NCBI RefSeq assembly: GCF_009663145.1 | Contig: NZ_VKHR01000035.1 | Span: forward strand, 44 to 54,161 | Origin: Shewanella sp. TC10 | GTDB lineage: Bacteria > Pseudomonadota > Gammaproteobacteria > Enterobacterales > Shewanellaceae | Direction of reading: 5' to 3' | DNA length: 54,118 nucleotides | Shown here: piece by piece, positions 44,142 through 53,292 of the stretch | How the letters are laid out: each line of letters begins with the position of its first letter | How positions within the stretch are numbered: the first letter of the stretch is position 1 | Notes under the pieces: generated by a model | What the model saw: only the letters and a program-made list of their open reading frames with translations | Told to the model about the DNA's origin: nothing | The model's database searches: none | Position numbers and translations under genes: made by a program

Positions 44142-44435
44142 ATGGCGGTAATTACAAAGTTTGTCGTGGTCAGAGAAGGGGTGGAAAAGATGACATTCAC
44201 ATCTAAAAAAGAAGCCGATGCCTATGACAAAATGCTCGACATTGCTGATAACTTAGTTCCTTTTATTACTAGCGCTGAGTTAGAAATTGATGAAAATAGT
44301 GTAGAGAAACTTGCATTTTATCTTGCATCTAATAAAGATGAGCTTGCAAATTTACTTAAAGGCGTGGTCAAAGCAAAACCTGCTGCGACAAAACCAGCAG
44401 CTAAAAAGGCAACAAAAAAAGCGGCCGCAGAATAA
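44142..44435 (+). CDS. yebG: SOS-induced protein YebG
   Basis: A small DNA-damage-inducible protein of 97 residues with unknown biochemical function. The opening MAVITKFVVVREGVEKMTFTSKKEADAYDKMLDIADNL matches YebG. The last 25 residues are a Lys/Ala tail (KPAATKPAAKKATKKAAAE) that could bind DNA. A GAGG site is 6 bases before the ATG, just after a perfect LexA box, so SOS control is expected. msrC follows after 20 bases and may be co-induced. Confidence 0.93.
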   Translation: MAVITKFVVVREGVEKMTFTSKKEADAYDKMLDIADNLVPFITSAELEIDENSVEKLAFYLASNKDELANLLKGVVKAKPAATKPAAKKATKKAAAE

Positions 44436-44455
44436 AATAATTGTTAGGAAGTAAA

Positions 44456-44914
44456 ATGAAAGCTGATTTATATGACACCTTAAACCGACAAGTACTGGCT
44501 TTAATGGAAGGTGAGGATGACCTCATTGCGGGTATGGCAAATTTTTCTGCATTGTTAAATGATAATTTGGACGATATTAACTGGGTTGGCTTTTACATTA
44601 AGCGAAATGACCAATTAGTGTTAGGTCCATTCCAAGGAAAGGTCGCTTGTACACGTATTGTCATTGGTAAAGGTGTTTGTGGAACAGCTGCGGCATTAGA
44701 TCAAACTCAATTAGTTGAAGATGTGCATCAATTTGAAGGACATATTGCTTGCGATGCAGCGAGTAATTCTGAAATAGTTGTTCCTGTTCATCATGGTGAA
44801 AATATCATCGCAGTGTTAGATATTGATAGCCCTTCTTTAAATCGTTTTGATAAAGATGATCAAAAAGGACTCGAAAACTTAGTTAAAAGCTTCGAATCTT
44901 GCTTATTTGCTTAA
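44456..44914 (+). CDS. msrC: Free methionine-R-sulfoxide reductase MsrC
   Basis: GAF-domain enzyme (YebR/fRMsr) of 152 residues that reduces free methionine-R-sulfoxide. The catalytic cysteines are in GKVACTRIVIGKGVCGTAA and GHIACDAASNSEIVVPV. NWVGFYI and the terminal FDKDDQKGLENLV also match. I start at the ATG at 44456 with AGGAAGT upstream; an in-frame TTG at 44441 is rejected. The gene belongs to the msrC-letAB neighbourhood conserved with enterics. Confidence 0.95.
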   Translation: MKADLYDTLNRQVLALMEGEDDLIAGMANFSALLNDNLDDINWVGFYIKRNDQLVLGPFQGKVACTRIVIGKGVCGTAAALDQTQLVEDVHQFEGHIACDAASNSEIVVPVHHGENIIAVLDIDSPSLNRFDKDDQKGLENLVKSFESCLFA

Positions 44915-45183
44915 TTTGCGAACAAATAAGCCAAATTGCAGGTCGCAATCGCTGACATGAGCTTTATAATACTGAGCTGCACGCATTACTATGTTTAAAA
45001 TTTATTTACTGTAAATATGCAGGCAAGTAAGTTAATTTGTTAAGGCATGTTTCTACTGCTTTAGCAATTATGTAGGAAATGCTAATTTGAACGTTAAGCA
45101 AGACTCTGTTTAACGAAAGATAAACGACTGTATCTAGCTAAGACAGCTATTAACCAGTCCCCTTATATAACGTGGAAGTAAAA

Positions 45184-45819
45184 ATGGAATCAACAGACAA
45201 GTTGACCGACACCAACGCAGTTTTAGCGTATTTATATGAAACATTTCCTTTATGCTTTATTGCAGAAGGTGAAACTAAGCCATTAAAAATTGGGTTGTTT
45301 CAAGATTTAGCTGAAAGGTTGGCTGATGATTCTAAAGTAAGTAAAACACAATTACGTGTTGCACTTAGACGTTATACAAGTAGCTGGCGCTACCTTAAAG
45401 GTGTAAAAGCTGGCGTTCAACGTATTGATCTAGATGGTCAAGACTGTGGTGAACTTGAGCAGGAACATATTGATCATGCTCAGCAGACCTTAAAAGAAGG
45501 TCAAGAGAAAGCTAAAGCTAAGCGTCAGGCACAGGCTGCTAAAGCAAACCCTAAGAAGCCAGCTAAAAAAGCACCAGCTTCGAAAGCAGCTGCGGTTAAA
45601 AAAGACCGTCCAGCTAAGGCTAAAAAGCCTGCTGCTCCAAAAGTTAATTATGTACCTGCAAAATTTGACGAGCTTAAACAAAAACAACGTGTTAGTGTCA
45701 AGTTAGGACAAAATCCTGTAGCTGGCGTTATCACTGACATCAAAAAAGAAGATGTCCATGTACAGCTTGATTCTGGTTTAGTCGTTAAAGTACGTGCAGA
45801 GCATATCTTATTATCGTGA
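45184..45819 (+). CDS. proQ: RNA chaperone ProQ
   Basis: A global RNA-binding protein of 211 residues. The N-terminal FinO domain (about 1-115) includes YLYETFPLCFIAEGETKPLKIGLFQDL and YTSSWRYLKGVKAGVQRIDLDG. A Lys/Ala-rich linker follows (about 105-160), then the Tudor-like C-terminal domain (RVSVKLGQNPVAGVITDIKKEDVHVQLDSG). Start is the ATG at 45184 with GGAAG 5 bases upstream. It is immediately upstream of prc as in enterics, where ProQ and Prc are functionally linked. Confidence 0.97.
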   Translation: MESTDKLTDTNAVLAYLYETFPLCFIAEGETKPLKIGLFQDLAERLADDSKVSKTQLRVALRRYTSSWRYLKGVKAGVQRIDLDGQDCGELEQEHIDHAQQTLKEGQEKAKAKRQAQAAKANPKKPAKKAPASKAAAVKKDRPAKAKKPAAPKVNYVPAKFDELKQKQRVSVKLGQNPVAGVITDIKKEDVHVQLDSGLVVKVRAEHILLS

Positions 45820-45841
45820 TCATTTAAGGAGTAACTTGTTG

Positions 45842-47956
45842 ATGCGAAAACTCACTTTGGCTGCGTCGATTGCCACTTTATTTGTCGGTTTTTCGGCTTG
45901 GGCAATTTCACCAACTATTCAAATCAACGAGTTACCTAAACTTGAGCAAGAGCCTCAACACAAGGTTGCGAGTAAGAGGGTAACGAATTTATTCACTCGC
46001 TCTCATTACCATCGCTTTGAACTTGATGATGCTTTTTCTGAGTTGATTTACGATCGTTATCTACAACAGTTAGATTTCAGACGTAATGTACTTACCCAGG
46101 CAGATGTTGATAGTTTCAAACAATATCAGCATCTGTTCGACGATATGGTCAAAACTGGCAATATCGAACCTGCCTTTAATATGTTCTCTTTATTGCAAAA
46201 ACGTCGATATGAACGTTTTGCCTACGCATTAACGCTACTAGACAAAGAATTCGACTTCACAGAAGCCGGTGATGCTTATGAGTTTGATCGCGAAGAAGCT
46301 GCATGGCCAAAAGATGAAGCAGAATTAAATGAGCTTTGGCGTCAACGTGTCAAATATGATGCATTAAACTTAAAACTTGCTGATAAAGACTGGGAAGAAA
46401 CAGTTGAAATACTCGGTAAGCGTTATAACAATGCGATTAAGCGTCTGAGTCAAACTCACAGTGAAGATGTATTCCAAGGTGTAATGAACGCCTTTGCTCG
46501 CACTGTAGAACCTCATACAAGTTATTTATCTCCTCGAAATGCTGAACGTTTCCAAATGGAAATGAACCTAAGCCTTGAAGGTATTGGTGCAGTATTGCAA
46601 ATGGACGATGACTACACAGTGATTAAAAGCCTTGTAGCTGGTGGACCTGCTGCAAGCAGTGAGAAGCTATCTCCTGAAGATAAAATTATTGGTGTTGGTC
46701 AAAAAGACGGTGAAATAGTTGATGTCATCGGCTGGCGTTTAGATGATGTTGTAGAGTTAATTAAAGGCCCTAAGGGCAGTGAAGTTAACTTACAAATTCT
46801 GCCTAAAAAAGGCGGCGCTAACGCTAAAACATTCGAAGTGACAATTGTTCGTGACAAAATTCGCTTAGAAGATCGCGCTGCAACGTCTAAAGTTATCGAA
46901 CCAACAGAAGGTGAATTTGCTAACCGTAAAGTTGGTGTGATTCAAATTCCTGGTTTCTACATGAACTTGTCTGTAGACGTCGAAAAAGAAATTGCCAAAC
47001 TTAAAGAAGATAAAGTCGAAGGTATTATCATTGATTTACGTGGTAATGGCGGCGGTGCTTTAACGGAAGCAACCTTATTAACTGGTTTGTTTATCGATAT
47101 GGGCCCAGTGGTTCAAATACGTGATGCTAACGGGCGTGTTACACAAAACCGTGACAATGATGGAAAAAGTGCTTATAGCGGTCCATTAACAGTGATGGTT
47201 GATCGTTACAGTGCTTCAGCTTCAGAGATTTTCGCAGCAGCATTGCAAGATTACGATCGAGCATTAATTGTGGGTGAAGCGAGCTTTGGTAAAGGCACGG
47301 TTCAGCAACATAAAAGCTTAGGCCGTATTTACGATATGTACGAAAAACCCATTGGTCACGTACAATATACAATTGCAAAGTTTTACCGTATTAATGGTGG
47401 TAGTACCCAACTTAAAGGGGTTACTCCAGATATTAAATTCCCTAGCGCCTTAGAGCCTGGTGAATACGGTGAGTCTGAAGAGAAAAATGCTTTACCATGG
47501 GATAAAGTTCCAGTAGCTCAATACGGCACTTTGGGTAACATTTACCCTGAATTAATCGCTAAACTGGATACCAAGCATCAGCAACGTATTAAGACAGACG
47601 TAGAGTTTGGTTATATCTTCGATGATATTGCTGAATTCAAGAAGCATCATGACGATAAAACTATTTCGCTAGTAGAAAGTGAGCGAATCGCATCGCGTGA
47701 AGAAGATGAAAAACGTATTCTTGATCGTACCAATGAGCGCCGTGTTAAAAATGGTCTTGAGCCTTTAGCATCACTTGATGAAGAAGATGAAGAGACAACT
47801 GAAACTGAAGCAGATTCTACCGAAGTTGCTGATAATGATGCAGCGGATACTGAAGAGTCTGAAGAAGATGAATTAGAAGTGCCAGATGCGTTTTTAGAAG
47901 AGACAGCATTAATTACCTTAGATATGGTTGATGCTAAAAAATTAGCAGTGAAATAA
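45842..47956 (+). CDS. prc: Tail-specific periplasmic protease Prc
   Basis: Carboxy-terminal processing protease (Tsp), 704 residues, S41 family. A signal peptide of about 21 residues is followed by a helical N-domain, PDZ about 225-320 (LSLEGIGAVLQMDDDYTVIKSLVAGGPA) and the protease core with Ser459 (DRYSASASEIF) and Lys484 (GEASFGKGTVQQ). The tail contains about 40 mostly acidic residues (EEDEETTETEADSTE...) before a conserved-looking end. AAGGAGT is 9-10 bases before the ATG, so the TTG at 45839 is an alternative start one codon earlier. A strong terminator follows. Confidence 0.96.
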   Translation: MRKLTLAASIATLFVGFSAWAISPTIQINELPKLEQEPQHKVASKRVTNLFTRSHYHRFELDDAFSELIYDRYLQQLDFRRNVLTQADVDSFKQYQHLFDDMVKTGNIEPAFNMFSLLQKRRYERFAYALTLLDKEFDFTEAGDAYEFDREEAAWPKDEAELNELWRQRVKYDALNLKLADKDWEETVEILGKRYNNAIKRLSQTHSEDVFQGVMNAFARTVEPHTSYLSPRNAERFQMEMNLSLEGIGAVLQMDDDYTVIKSLVAGGPAASSEKLSPEDKIIGVGQKDGEIVDVIGWRLDDVVELIKGPKGSEVNLQILPKKGGANAKTFEVTIVRDKIRLEDRAATSKVIEPTEGEFANRKVGVIQIPGFYMNLSVDVEKEIAKLKEDKVEGIIIDLRGNGGGALTEATLLTGLFIDMGPVVQIRDANGRVTQNRDNDGKSAYSGPLTVMVDRYSASASEIFAAALQDYDRALIVGEASFGKGTVQQHKSLGRIYDMYEKPIGHVQYTIAKFYRINGGSTQLKGVTPDIKFPSALEPGEYGESEEKNALPWDKVPVAQYGTLGNIYPELIAKLDTKHQQRIKTDVEFGYIFDDIAEFKKHHDDKTISLVESERIASREEDEKRILDRTNERRVKNGLEPLASLDEEDEETTETEADSTEVADNDAADTEESEEDELEVPDAFLEETALITLDMVDAKKLAVK

Positions 47957-47972
47957 ATCCTATTTTATTGCC

Positions 47973-47999
47973 AAAAAACGCGCTTTAAGCGCGTTTTTT
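47973..47999 (+). terminator. Intrinsic terminator after prc
   Basis: A6, CGCGCTT, AAGCGCG, T6 in a near-continuous palindrome, 17 bases after the prc stop. Confidence 0.92.
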
Positions 48000-48051
48000 A
48001 TTATGTAAATTTTATGCCTATAAAGTGCTAAGTGTTATTCAAGGATTATTT

Positions 48052-50613
48052 ATGACTCAAGCTCAAGCAAAACATTTAAAAGACTACCAAGCACCGACTT
48101 TCACAATAAGTCACATCGAATTAGATTTTAATTTAAAAGGTTCGGATACTGAAGTTATCGCAACAAGTAAAGTTCAGAGGGTTGGCGATCATAATGAAGC
48201 TTTAGTACTGGTAGGTGAGCAGATAAATTTAGTTTCAGTTGAAATAAATGGTCAGCCAGCAGATTTCAAAGAGCAAGATAGCCAATTACTGGTGACCACA
48301 GCATTAAACGATTTTGAATTGAAACTCGTCACTAAACAAGATCCTGAAGCTAACTCAAGCCTTGAAGGCTTATATATGTCTGACGGGGCTTATTGTACTC
48401 AGTGTGAAGCTGAAGGCTTCAGACGAATTACTTACTTTTTAGACCGCCCAGATGTCTTAGCTATTTACACAGTAAGAATTGAAGCAGATAAAGCAGCATT
48501 TCCTTTTTTACTCAGTAACGGCAACTTAATTGAAAAGGGCGATGTTACTGAGTCTCGTCAATTTGTTCGTTGGGAAGATCCATTTCCTAAACCAAGCTAT
48601 TTATTTGCTTTAGTTGCTGGTGATTTTGATTTACTTGAAGATAAGTTTATTACCCGCAGTGGTCGAGAAGTGAAGCTACAAGTATTTGTGGACAAAGGAA
48701 ACTTGCACAAAGCTAACCATGCAATGGTATCGCTACAAAAGTCGATGGCATGGGATGAAACTCGCTTTGATTTAGAATATGACTTAGATATTTACATGAT
48801 TGTTGCCGTTGATTTCTTCAATATGGGCGCGATGGAAAACAAAGGCTTAAATGTCTTTAACACCAAATACGTATTAGCTGACACCGCCAGTGCCACAGAT
48901 GAAGATTATCATGGCATCGAGTCTGTCGTGGGTCATGAGTATTTTCATAACTGGACAGGTAACCGTGTCACTTGCCGTGATTGGTTCCAATTGAGTTTGA
49001 AAGAAGGCTTAACTGTATTTAGAGATCAAGAGTTCAGCTCTGATTTAGGTTCGCGCGCGGTAAACCGTATTCAAGCTATTCGAGTTATGAAGAACCAACA
49101 GTTTGCTGAAGACGCAGGCCCAATGTCTCATCCGATCCGCCCAGAATCTGTTATTGAAATGAATAACTTCTACACAGTAACGGTTTATAACAAGGGCGCT
49201 GAAGTTATTCGAATGATGCACACCATCTTAGGTGAGAAGAACTTCCAATTAGGTATGAAGCTTTACTTCGAACGCCATGATGGACAAGCGGTAACCTGTG
49301 ATGACTTTGTCAACGCGATGGAAACGGCGAGTGGTATTGACCTGACTTTATTCAGAAATTGGTACAGTCAAGCCGGTACGCCAGTTGTCCATGTTGAAGA
49401 CAGCTATGATGAACAGAAACAGCAATACCATTTAACCGTGAGTCAATCAGTGACTTCACAAGGTATTAAAGGAAAAGCATTACACATTCCTTTCAGTGTT
49501 GAGTTACTGGATTCTGAAGGTACGTCGTTAACCAATCAAGTTTTGGACGTAAAACAAGCTCAGCAAACATTCACTTTTGACAATATTGCCTCGCAGCCAG
49601 TGCCGTCTTTATTACAAGACTTTTCTGCTCCAGTGCGCTTGGAGTACGACTTTAATGTGGATCAACTTGTACACCTGAGCCGATTTGCATCGAGTGAAGT
49701 GGCTCGCTGGGAAGCATCAGTGGGCTTATTTAGTCAAGCGGTATGGCAAAATGTAGCAAGTCTCAATGCTAAAGAAACTATGCATCTTGATGCTAGAGTG
49801 ATTGAAGCTATTAGAGGTATTATCTTAGACGAGAATATTGATAAAGCGTTAGTTGCCGAAATCCTTGCTTTCCCAAGTGCAGCAGCGCTTATCGAACAAG
49901 TCGAATCAGTTGACTTAGACTCATTACAGGCGGCGAGAGAGTTTGTAGTCGATGAACTTGCAGAGTCATGTTTAGATGAACTTGTGACACGTTATCGTTC
50001 ACTTATTCATTTAGATGATGCCGCTTCAAGAGCCTTTAAAAATATCTGTTTAGTATTGTTATCACGTGTTTCTTCAGAATACGAAGCTTTGGTCACTGAG
50101 CAATATCATTCTGCAAACAATATGACAGATAGTTTGGCTGCATTGAAATCAGCTGTATCGGGTCAGTTAGCTTGTAAACAAGAATTAATGGCAGATTTCG
50201 AGAAGAAGTGGGTTTCAACGCCTTTAGTCATGGATAAATGGTTTAGCCTTCAAGCGTCGCAAAACACGCCTGAAGTATTAGCTGAAATTAAATCGTTAAC
50301 TCAACATGAAAGCTTCAGCTTTAATAATCCAAATCGTGTTCGGTCTTTGATTGGCTTTTTTGTTGCAGCTAATACTTATCAATTCCACGACATCAGCGGT
50401 AGCGGTTACAATTACCTGACTGATATATTAATTAAATTGAATGAGTTAAATCCGCAAATTGCAGCGAGAATGATTACACCGCTAATCCAATTTGCTAAAT
50501 TTGATGCAGAACGTCAGCAAAAAATGAAAGATTGCTTATTAAGATTAAAAGCATTACCAAACCTTTCTAAAGATTTGTTTGAGAAAGTCGACAAAGCGTT
50601 AGAGCAAGCTTAA
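48052..50613 (+). CDS. pepN: Aminopeptidase N
   Basis: M1-family zinc aminopeptidase, 853 residues, removing N-terminal residues from peptides in the cytosol. The exopeptidase motif is GAMEN. Zinc ligands are His295, His299 (HEYFH) and Glu318 (LKEGL). The long C-terminal helical domain is complete and matches enteric PepN to the end (NPNRVRSLIGFF, KMKDCLLRLKALPNLSKDL). I start at the ATG at 48052 with AAGGA upstream; an in-frame TTG at 48025 is rejected. It is downstream of the prc terminator and has its own transcript. Confidence 0.98.
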   Translation: MTQAQAKHLKDYQAPTFTISHIELDFNLKGSDTEVIATSKVQRVGDHNEALVLVGEQINLVSVEINGQPADFKEQDSQLLVTTALNDFELKLVTKQDPEANSSLEGLYMSDGAYCTQCEAEGFRRITYFLDRPDVLAIYTVRIEADKAAFPFLLSNGNLIEKGDVTESRQFVRWEDPFPKPSYLFALVAGDFDLLEDKFITRSGREVKLQVFVDKGNLHKANHAMVSLQKSMAWDETRFDLEYDLDIYMIVAVDFFNMGAMENKGLNVFNTKYVLADTASATDEDYHGIESVVGHEYFHNWTGNRVTCRDWFQLSLKEGLTVFRDQEFSSDLGSRAVNRIQAIRVMKNQQFAEDAGPMSHPIRPESVIEMNNFYTVTVYNKGAEVIRMMHTILGEKNFQLGMKLYFERHDGQAVTCDDFVNAMETASGIDLTLFRNWYSQAGTPVVHVEDSYDEQKQQYHLTVSQSVTSQGIKGKALHIPFSVELLDSEGTSLTNQVLDVKQAQQTFTFDNIASQPVPSLLQDFSAPVRLEYDFNVDQLVHLSRFASSEVARWEASVGLFSQAVWQNVASLNAKETMHLDARVIEAIRGIILDENIDKALVAEILAFPSAAALIEQVESVDLDSLQAAREFVVDELAESCLDELVTRYRSLIHLDDAASRAFKNICLVLLSRVSSEYEALVTEQYHSANNMTDSLAALKSAVSGQLACKQELMADFEKKWVSTPLVMDKWFSLQASQNTPEVLAEIKSLTQHESFSFNNPNRVRSLIGFFVAANTYQFHDISGSGYNYLTDILIKLNELNPQIAARMITPLIQFAKFDAERQQKMKDCLLRLKALPNLSKDLFEKVDKALEQA

Positions 50614-50621
50614 CTCTGTTT

Positions 50622-50662
50622 AACTGGCAATGGTTTTGTTTTAATACAAGCCATTGTCAGTT
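50622..50662 (+). other. Long hairpin after pepN
   Basis: AACTGGCAATGGTTTTGT pairs with ACAAGCCATTGTCAGTT with one G-U pair and one bulge around a 6-nt loop. No T-run follows directly (TAGTTGTGTC), so it is either an imperfect terminator or a 3'-end stability element between pepN and the DUF2835 gene. Confidence 0.6.
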
Positions 50663-50696
50663 AGTTGTGTCATTTTTATAATTAAATAATCAAGCC

Positions 50697-50912
50697 ATGC
50701 AATTTATATTTTCGATGTATATTAGTTTCAATGATTTCCTTCCGTATTACCAAGGCACAGTTAAGAATGTGGAAGTAAAGGATGTGAATGGCAAAATATT
50801 ACATATTAATGGTAAATATTTTAGACCATATGTAAGCTCAACAGGTATCCACGGACAGTTTGTTTTGCGTTTAGAATCTTCTGGAAAATTTATTTCTCTG
50901 AATAAAATTTAG
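50697..50912 (+). CDS. DUF2835 family small protein
   Basis: A 71-residue protein of the DUF2835 family (recognised from the pattern MQFIFSMYISFNDFLPYYQG, VEVKDVNGKILHINGKYFRP, GIHGQFVLRLESSGKFISL). The fold is predicted to be all-beta and soluble; the function is unknown. It lies 83 bases after pepN with no clear ribosome site at the ATG, so it may be read at low level from pepN read-through. Confidence 0.8.
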   Translation: MQFIFSMYISFNDFLPYYQGTVKNVEVKDVNGKILHINGKYFRPYVSSTGIHGQFVLRLESSGKFISLNKI

Positions 50913-51227
50913 AGCAATTACTTCAAACGATCAATTGATTGTTAAATGGTAATTTAGCTTCACTTGGTTTTATTTAAGTTATTGTAATTAAATTATTTTA
51001 TTATTTTTATCTCTCTTTGTAGTCCATTCGTGTGATCTAATTCAAATAAGCGTTCGTTTATTCTTCCTAAATTTCTCCTAACTACACCATTTCGTTAACA
51101 AATTTAATGTTTTTTGAACTTGCTCAATGATGTTAATTGCTGTAACAATGGAGTTGCCTGCAGGCTAACAAAATGTTGGTTCAAATCCTATAACAACGAA
51201 TCCGGCAGGTTACGGAGAGAAGCAAAA
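50913..51227 (+). other. Upstream region of the DUF1302 gene
   Basis: About 315 bp without a gene. It is AT-rich at the left, with a CRP-like site at 51028-51049 and a perfect 10-bp palindrome (GCCTGCAGGC) near 51155. GGAGAG before 51228 is the ribosome site. I see no clear -10/-35 pair. Confidence 0.5.
51028..51049 (+). promoter_or_regulatory. Candidate CRP-type site
   Basis: TGTGA-N6-TCAAA (51031-51046) matches the CRP consensus TGTGA-N6-TCACA at nine of ten fixed bases. It is about 180 bases before the DUF1302 start. Confidence 0.35.
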
Positions 51228-53279
51228 ATGAATATTGTTAAAAGACGCTTTAACAAGTCGGCACTCGCTTTGGGGGTGGTGTCGGCATTGACTTTAGGGA
51301 TGAGCAGTAGCGCTAATGCTGTTTCATTTGATTGGGGTGAAGTACGAGGCACCTTTGACTCGACTTGGACTGTTGGCGCAAGCTGGCGTGTTTCTGAGCG
51401 TGATTGGGAAGGGCAAATCGGTAAAGTTAACCAGCCACAGTTTGATTGGTCTGGTTATTCTGGTTTCGGTGCGCCATTTGGACAAACTCCTATCTACTCT
51501 TCAGCTCAAATTTGGGGCCAGCCTGGCTCATACTCAAGTAACAACGACTTAAGTAACTTACTCTATTCTCAGGGTGACACTACCTCTGAACGTTTTAAAG
51601 GTTTGCATGAGCTATCTTTAGAATATAAGAACTTCGGTTTGTTTGTTCGCGGCATGTATTTTTATGACCGTAAATTAAGTGATGGTGATTTTGATTATAA
51701 TGATCCACTGACCGGCAAAGAATATGATCCTTGTGAGGATAGCCGAGCAGAAGAGGTTCAGTGTAAAGACATTCGCTTATTAGATGCTTTTGTTTACGGT
51801 AACTTTAACTTAAATGATGGTAAAAACCCATTATCAGTCCGTGTCGGTAACCAAGTTGTTTCTTGGGGTGAAAGTACATTAATTCCACACGGTATTGGTG
51901 TCATTAACCCAGTTGATTTAAATATCTTAAATACACCTGGTGCAGAACTTAAAGAAGCTTTCCGTCCGCAAGGAATGGTATGGGCATCGTTAGGTATTAC
52001 TGAAAATTTAAATGTTGAAGCCTATTACCAGTATGATTGGGAACCAGTTTGGGTTCCATCAGCAGGTTCTAACTTTGCTACCAATGACTTTGTTGGTTTC
52101 GGTGGTTATAACCAAAATGCACAGCTAGGTTTCAACTCAAACCCTGATATCAATCTTGAATTCTTAATGTCAGAGTATGCCGCACTTTATGGTGCAGCAG
52201 CTGCGGCAAATTTTGATCCTGCATTCGCAGCTTACATGGTGCCATATGCTACTAAAGTAGCTTTACTGCAGGATGAGGCTGAGCCAAGTGATGATGGTCA
52301 GTACGGTATAAAGTTAGGTTATTACGCGCCGAGTCTTGGTGAAACTGAGTTTGGTTTGTATTACATGAACTATCACAGTCGTCGTCCAATTATCAGTGGT
52401 ACAGCATCTAACTTTAGCAGTGAAGCTTTAGCAAGAGACTATGGACGTTTAGCTGCAAGTGGCGGTGAAATTGACCGTGAATTAATGCTAAGCATGGAAT
52501 CGTTTACTAAAGCTCAAGTGGTATATCCTGAAGATATTCAATTATACGGCGCAAGTTTTAACACCCTAGTCGGTGACACATCAGTTGCGGGTGAAGTTTC
52601 ACACCGTGTTGATGAGCCATTACAAATTGATGACGTTGAGTTGTTATTTGCAGGTATGCCTCAGCAGCTTGCTAATGCAGGTTTACGCCCTGATTTAGAT
52701 GGTGTGTCGCAAATTGAAGGTGTAGAAGCTGGTGAAACAATTGATGGTTTCATTCTATCTGATACCACTCAAGCACAGTTTACATTGACTCATTTATTTG
52801 GACCTACCTTAGGCACTGATAACTTAACTATGCTTGCAGAAGTCGGTGGTGTGTGGATCCATGACATGCCAGGCTTTGACGAGCTACGTTTAAACGGTCC
52901 AGGTACCGCCCGTTCAGGTGGTAATCCTGACATGCCAGGTATTATCGAAGCACTTCATGATGGTCCTGAAACTAATCCGTTCCCAACAGATTTTGCTTGG
53001 GGTTATCGCTTAGTTGCGAAAGCTGACTACAATAATATCTTTGCTGGTGTGAATATGTCGCCACGTGTGATTTTCTCTCACGATGTTGACGGTATTACGC
53101 CTGATCCAATGTTCTTATTTACAGAAGGTCGTAAGTCAGTTGCTGTAGGCGTTAGTTTTGATTATCGCAGCCGCTGGGGAGCAGATATTTCTTACAACAA
53201 CTTCTTTGGTGGTGTAGGAACAACTAATGCAATGACAGACCGAGATTACGTCTCGTTCAACGTCAAGTATTCTATCTAG
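51228..53279 (+). CDS. DUF1302 outer-membrane protein
   Basis: An exported protein of 683 residues. A signal peptide of 31 residues ends in SSSANA. The mature protein opens VSFDWGEVRGTFDSTWTVGASWR, then has many alternating beta strands with aromatic ends (LRVGNQVVSWGEST-type, VEAYYQYDWEPVW, YGIKLGYYAPSLGETEFGLYYM) and ends FNVKYSI. This is the DUF1302 family, predicted outer-membrane beta barrels often next to DUF1329 genes. The start at 51228 follows GGAGAGA; a longer frame from 51114 is rejected. The DUF1329 gene follows after 13 bases. The function is unsettled; transport of a hydrophobic molecule is inference. Confidence 0.9.
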   Translation: MNIVKRRFNKSALALGVVSALTLGMSSSANAVSFDWGEVRGTFDSTWTVGASWRVSERDWEGQIGKVNQPQFDWSGYSGFGAPFGQTPIYSSAQIWGQPGSYSSNNDLSNLLYSQGDTTSERFKGLHELSLEYKNFGLFVRGMYFYDRKLSDGDFDYNDPLTGKEYDPCEDSRAEEVQCKDIRLLDAFVYGNFNLNDGKNPLSVRVGNQVVSWGESTLIPHGIGVINPVDLNILNTPGAELKEAFRPQGMVWASLGITENLNVEAYYQYDWEPVWVPSAGSNFATNDFVGFGGYNQNAQLGFNSNPDINLEFLMSEYAALYGAAAAANFDPAFAAYMVPYATKVALLQDEAEPSDDGQYGIKLGYYAPSLGETEFGLYYMNYHSRRPIISGTASNFSSEALARDYGRLAASGGEIDRELMLSMESFTKAQVVYPEDIQLYGASFNTLVGDTSVAGEVSHRVDEPLQIDDVELLFAGMPQQLANAGLRPDLDGVSQIEGVEAGETIDGFILSDTTQAQFTLTHLFGPTLGTDNLTMLAEVGGVWIHDMPGFDELRLNGPGTARSGGNPDMPGIIEALHDGPETNPFPTDFAWGYRLVAKADYNNIFAGVNMSPRVIFSHDVDGITPDPMFLFTEGRKSVAVGVSFDYRSRWGADISYNNFFGGVGTTNAMTDRDYVSFNVKYSI

Positions 53280-53292
53280 AAGGATAATAATA

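Noticed and set aside
44936..44970. TATAAT at 44965-44970 as a proQ promoter
   Set aside because: The only reasonable -35 (TTGCAG) is 23 bases away and the leader would exceed 200 nt. The evidence is too weak.
51114..51227. Upstream extension of the DUF1302 gene
   Set aside because: It places 38 Cys- and Asn-rich residues before a standard signal peptide. The GGAGAGA site supports 51228.
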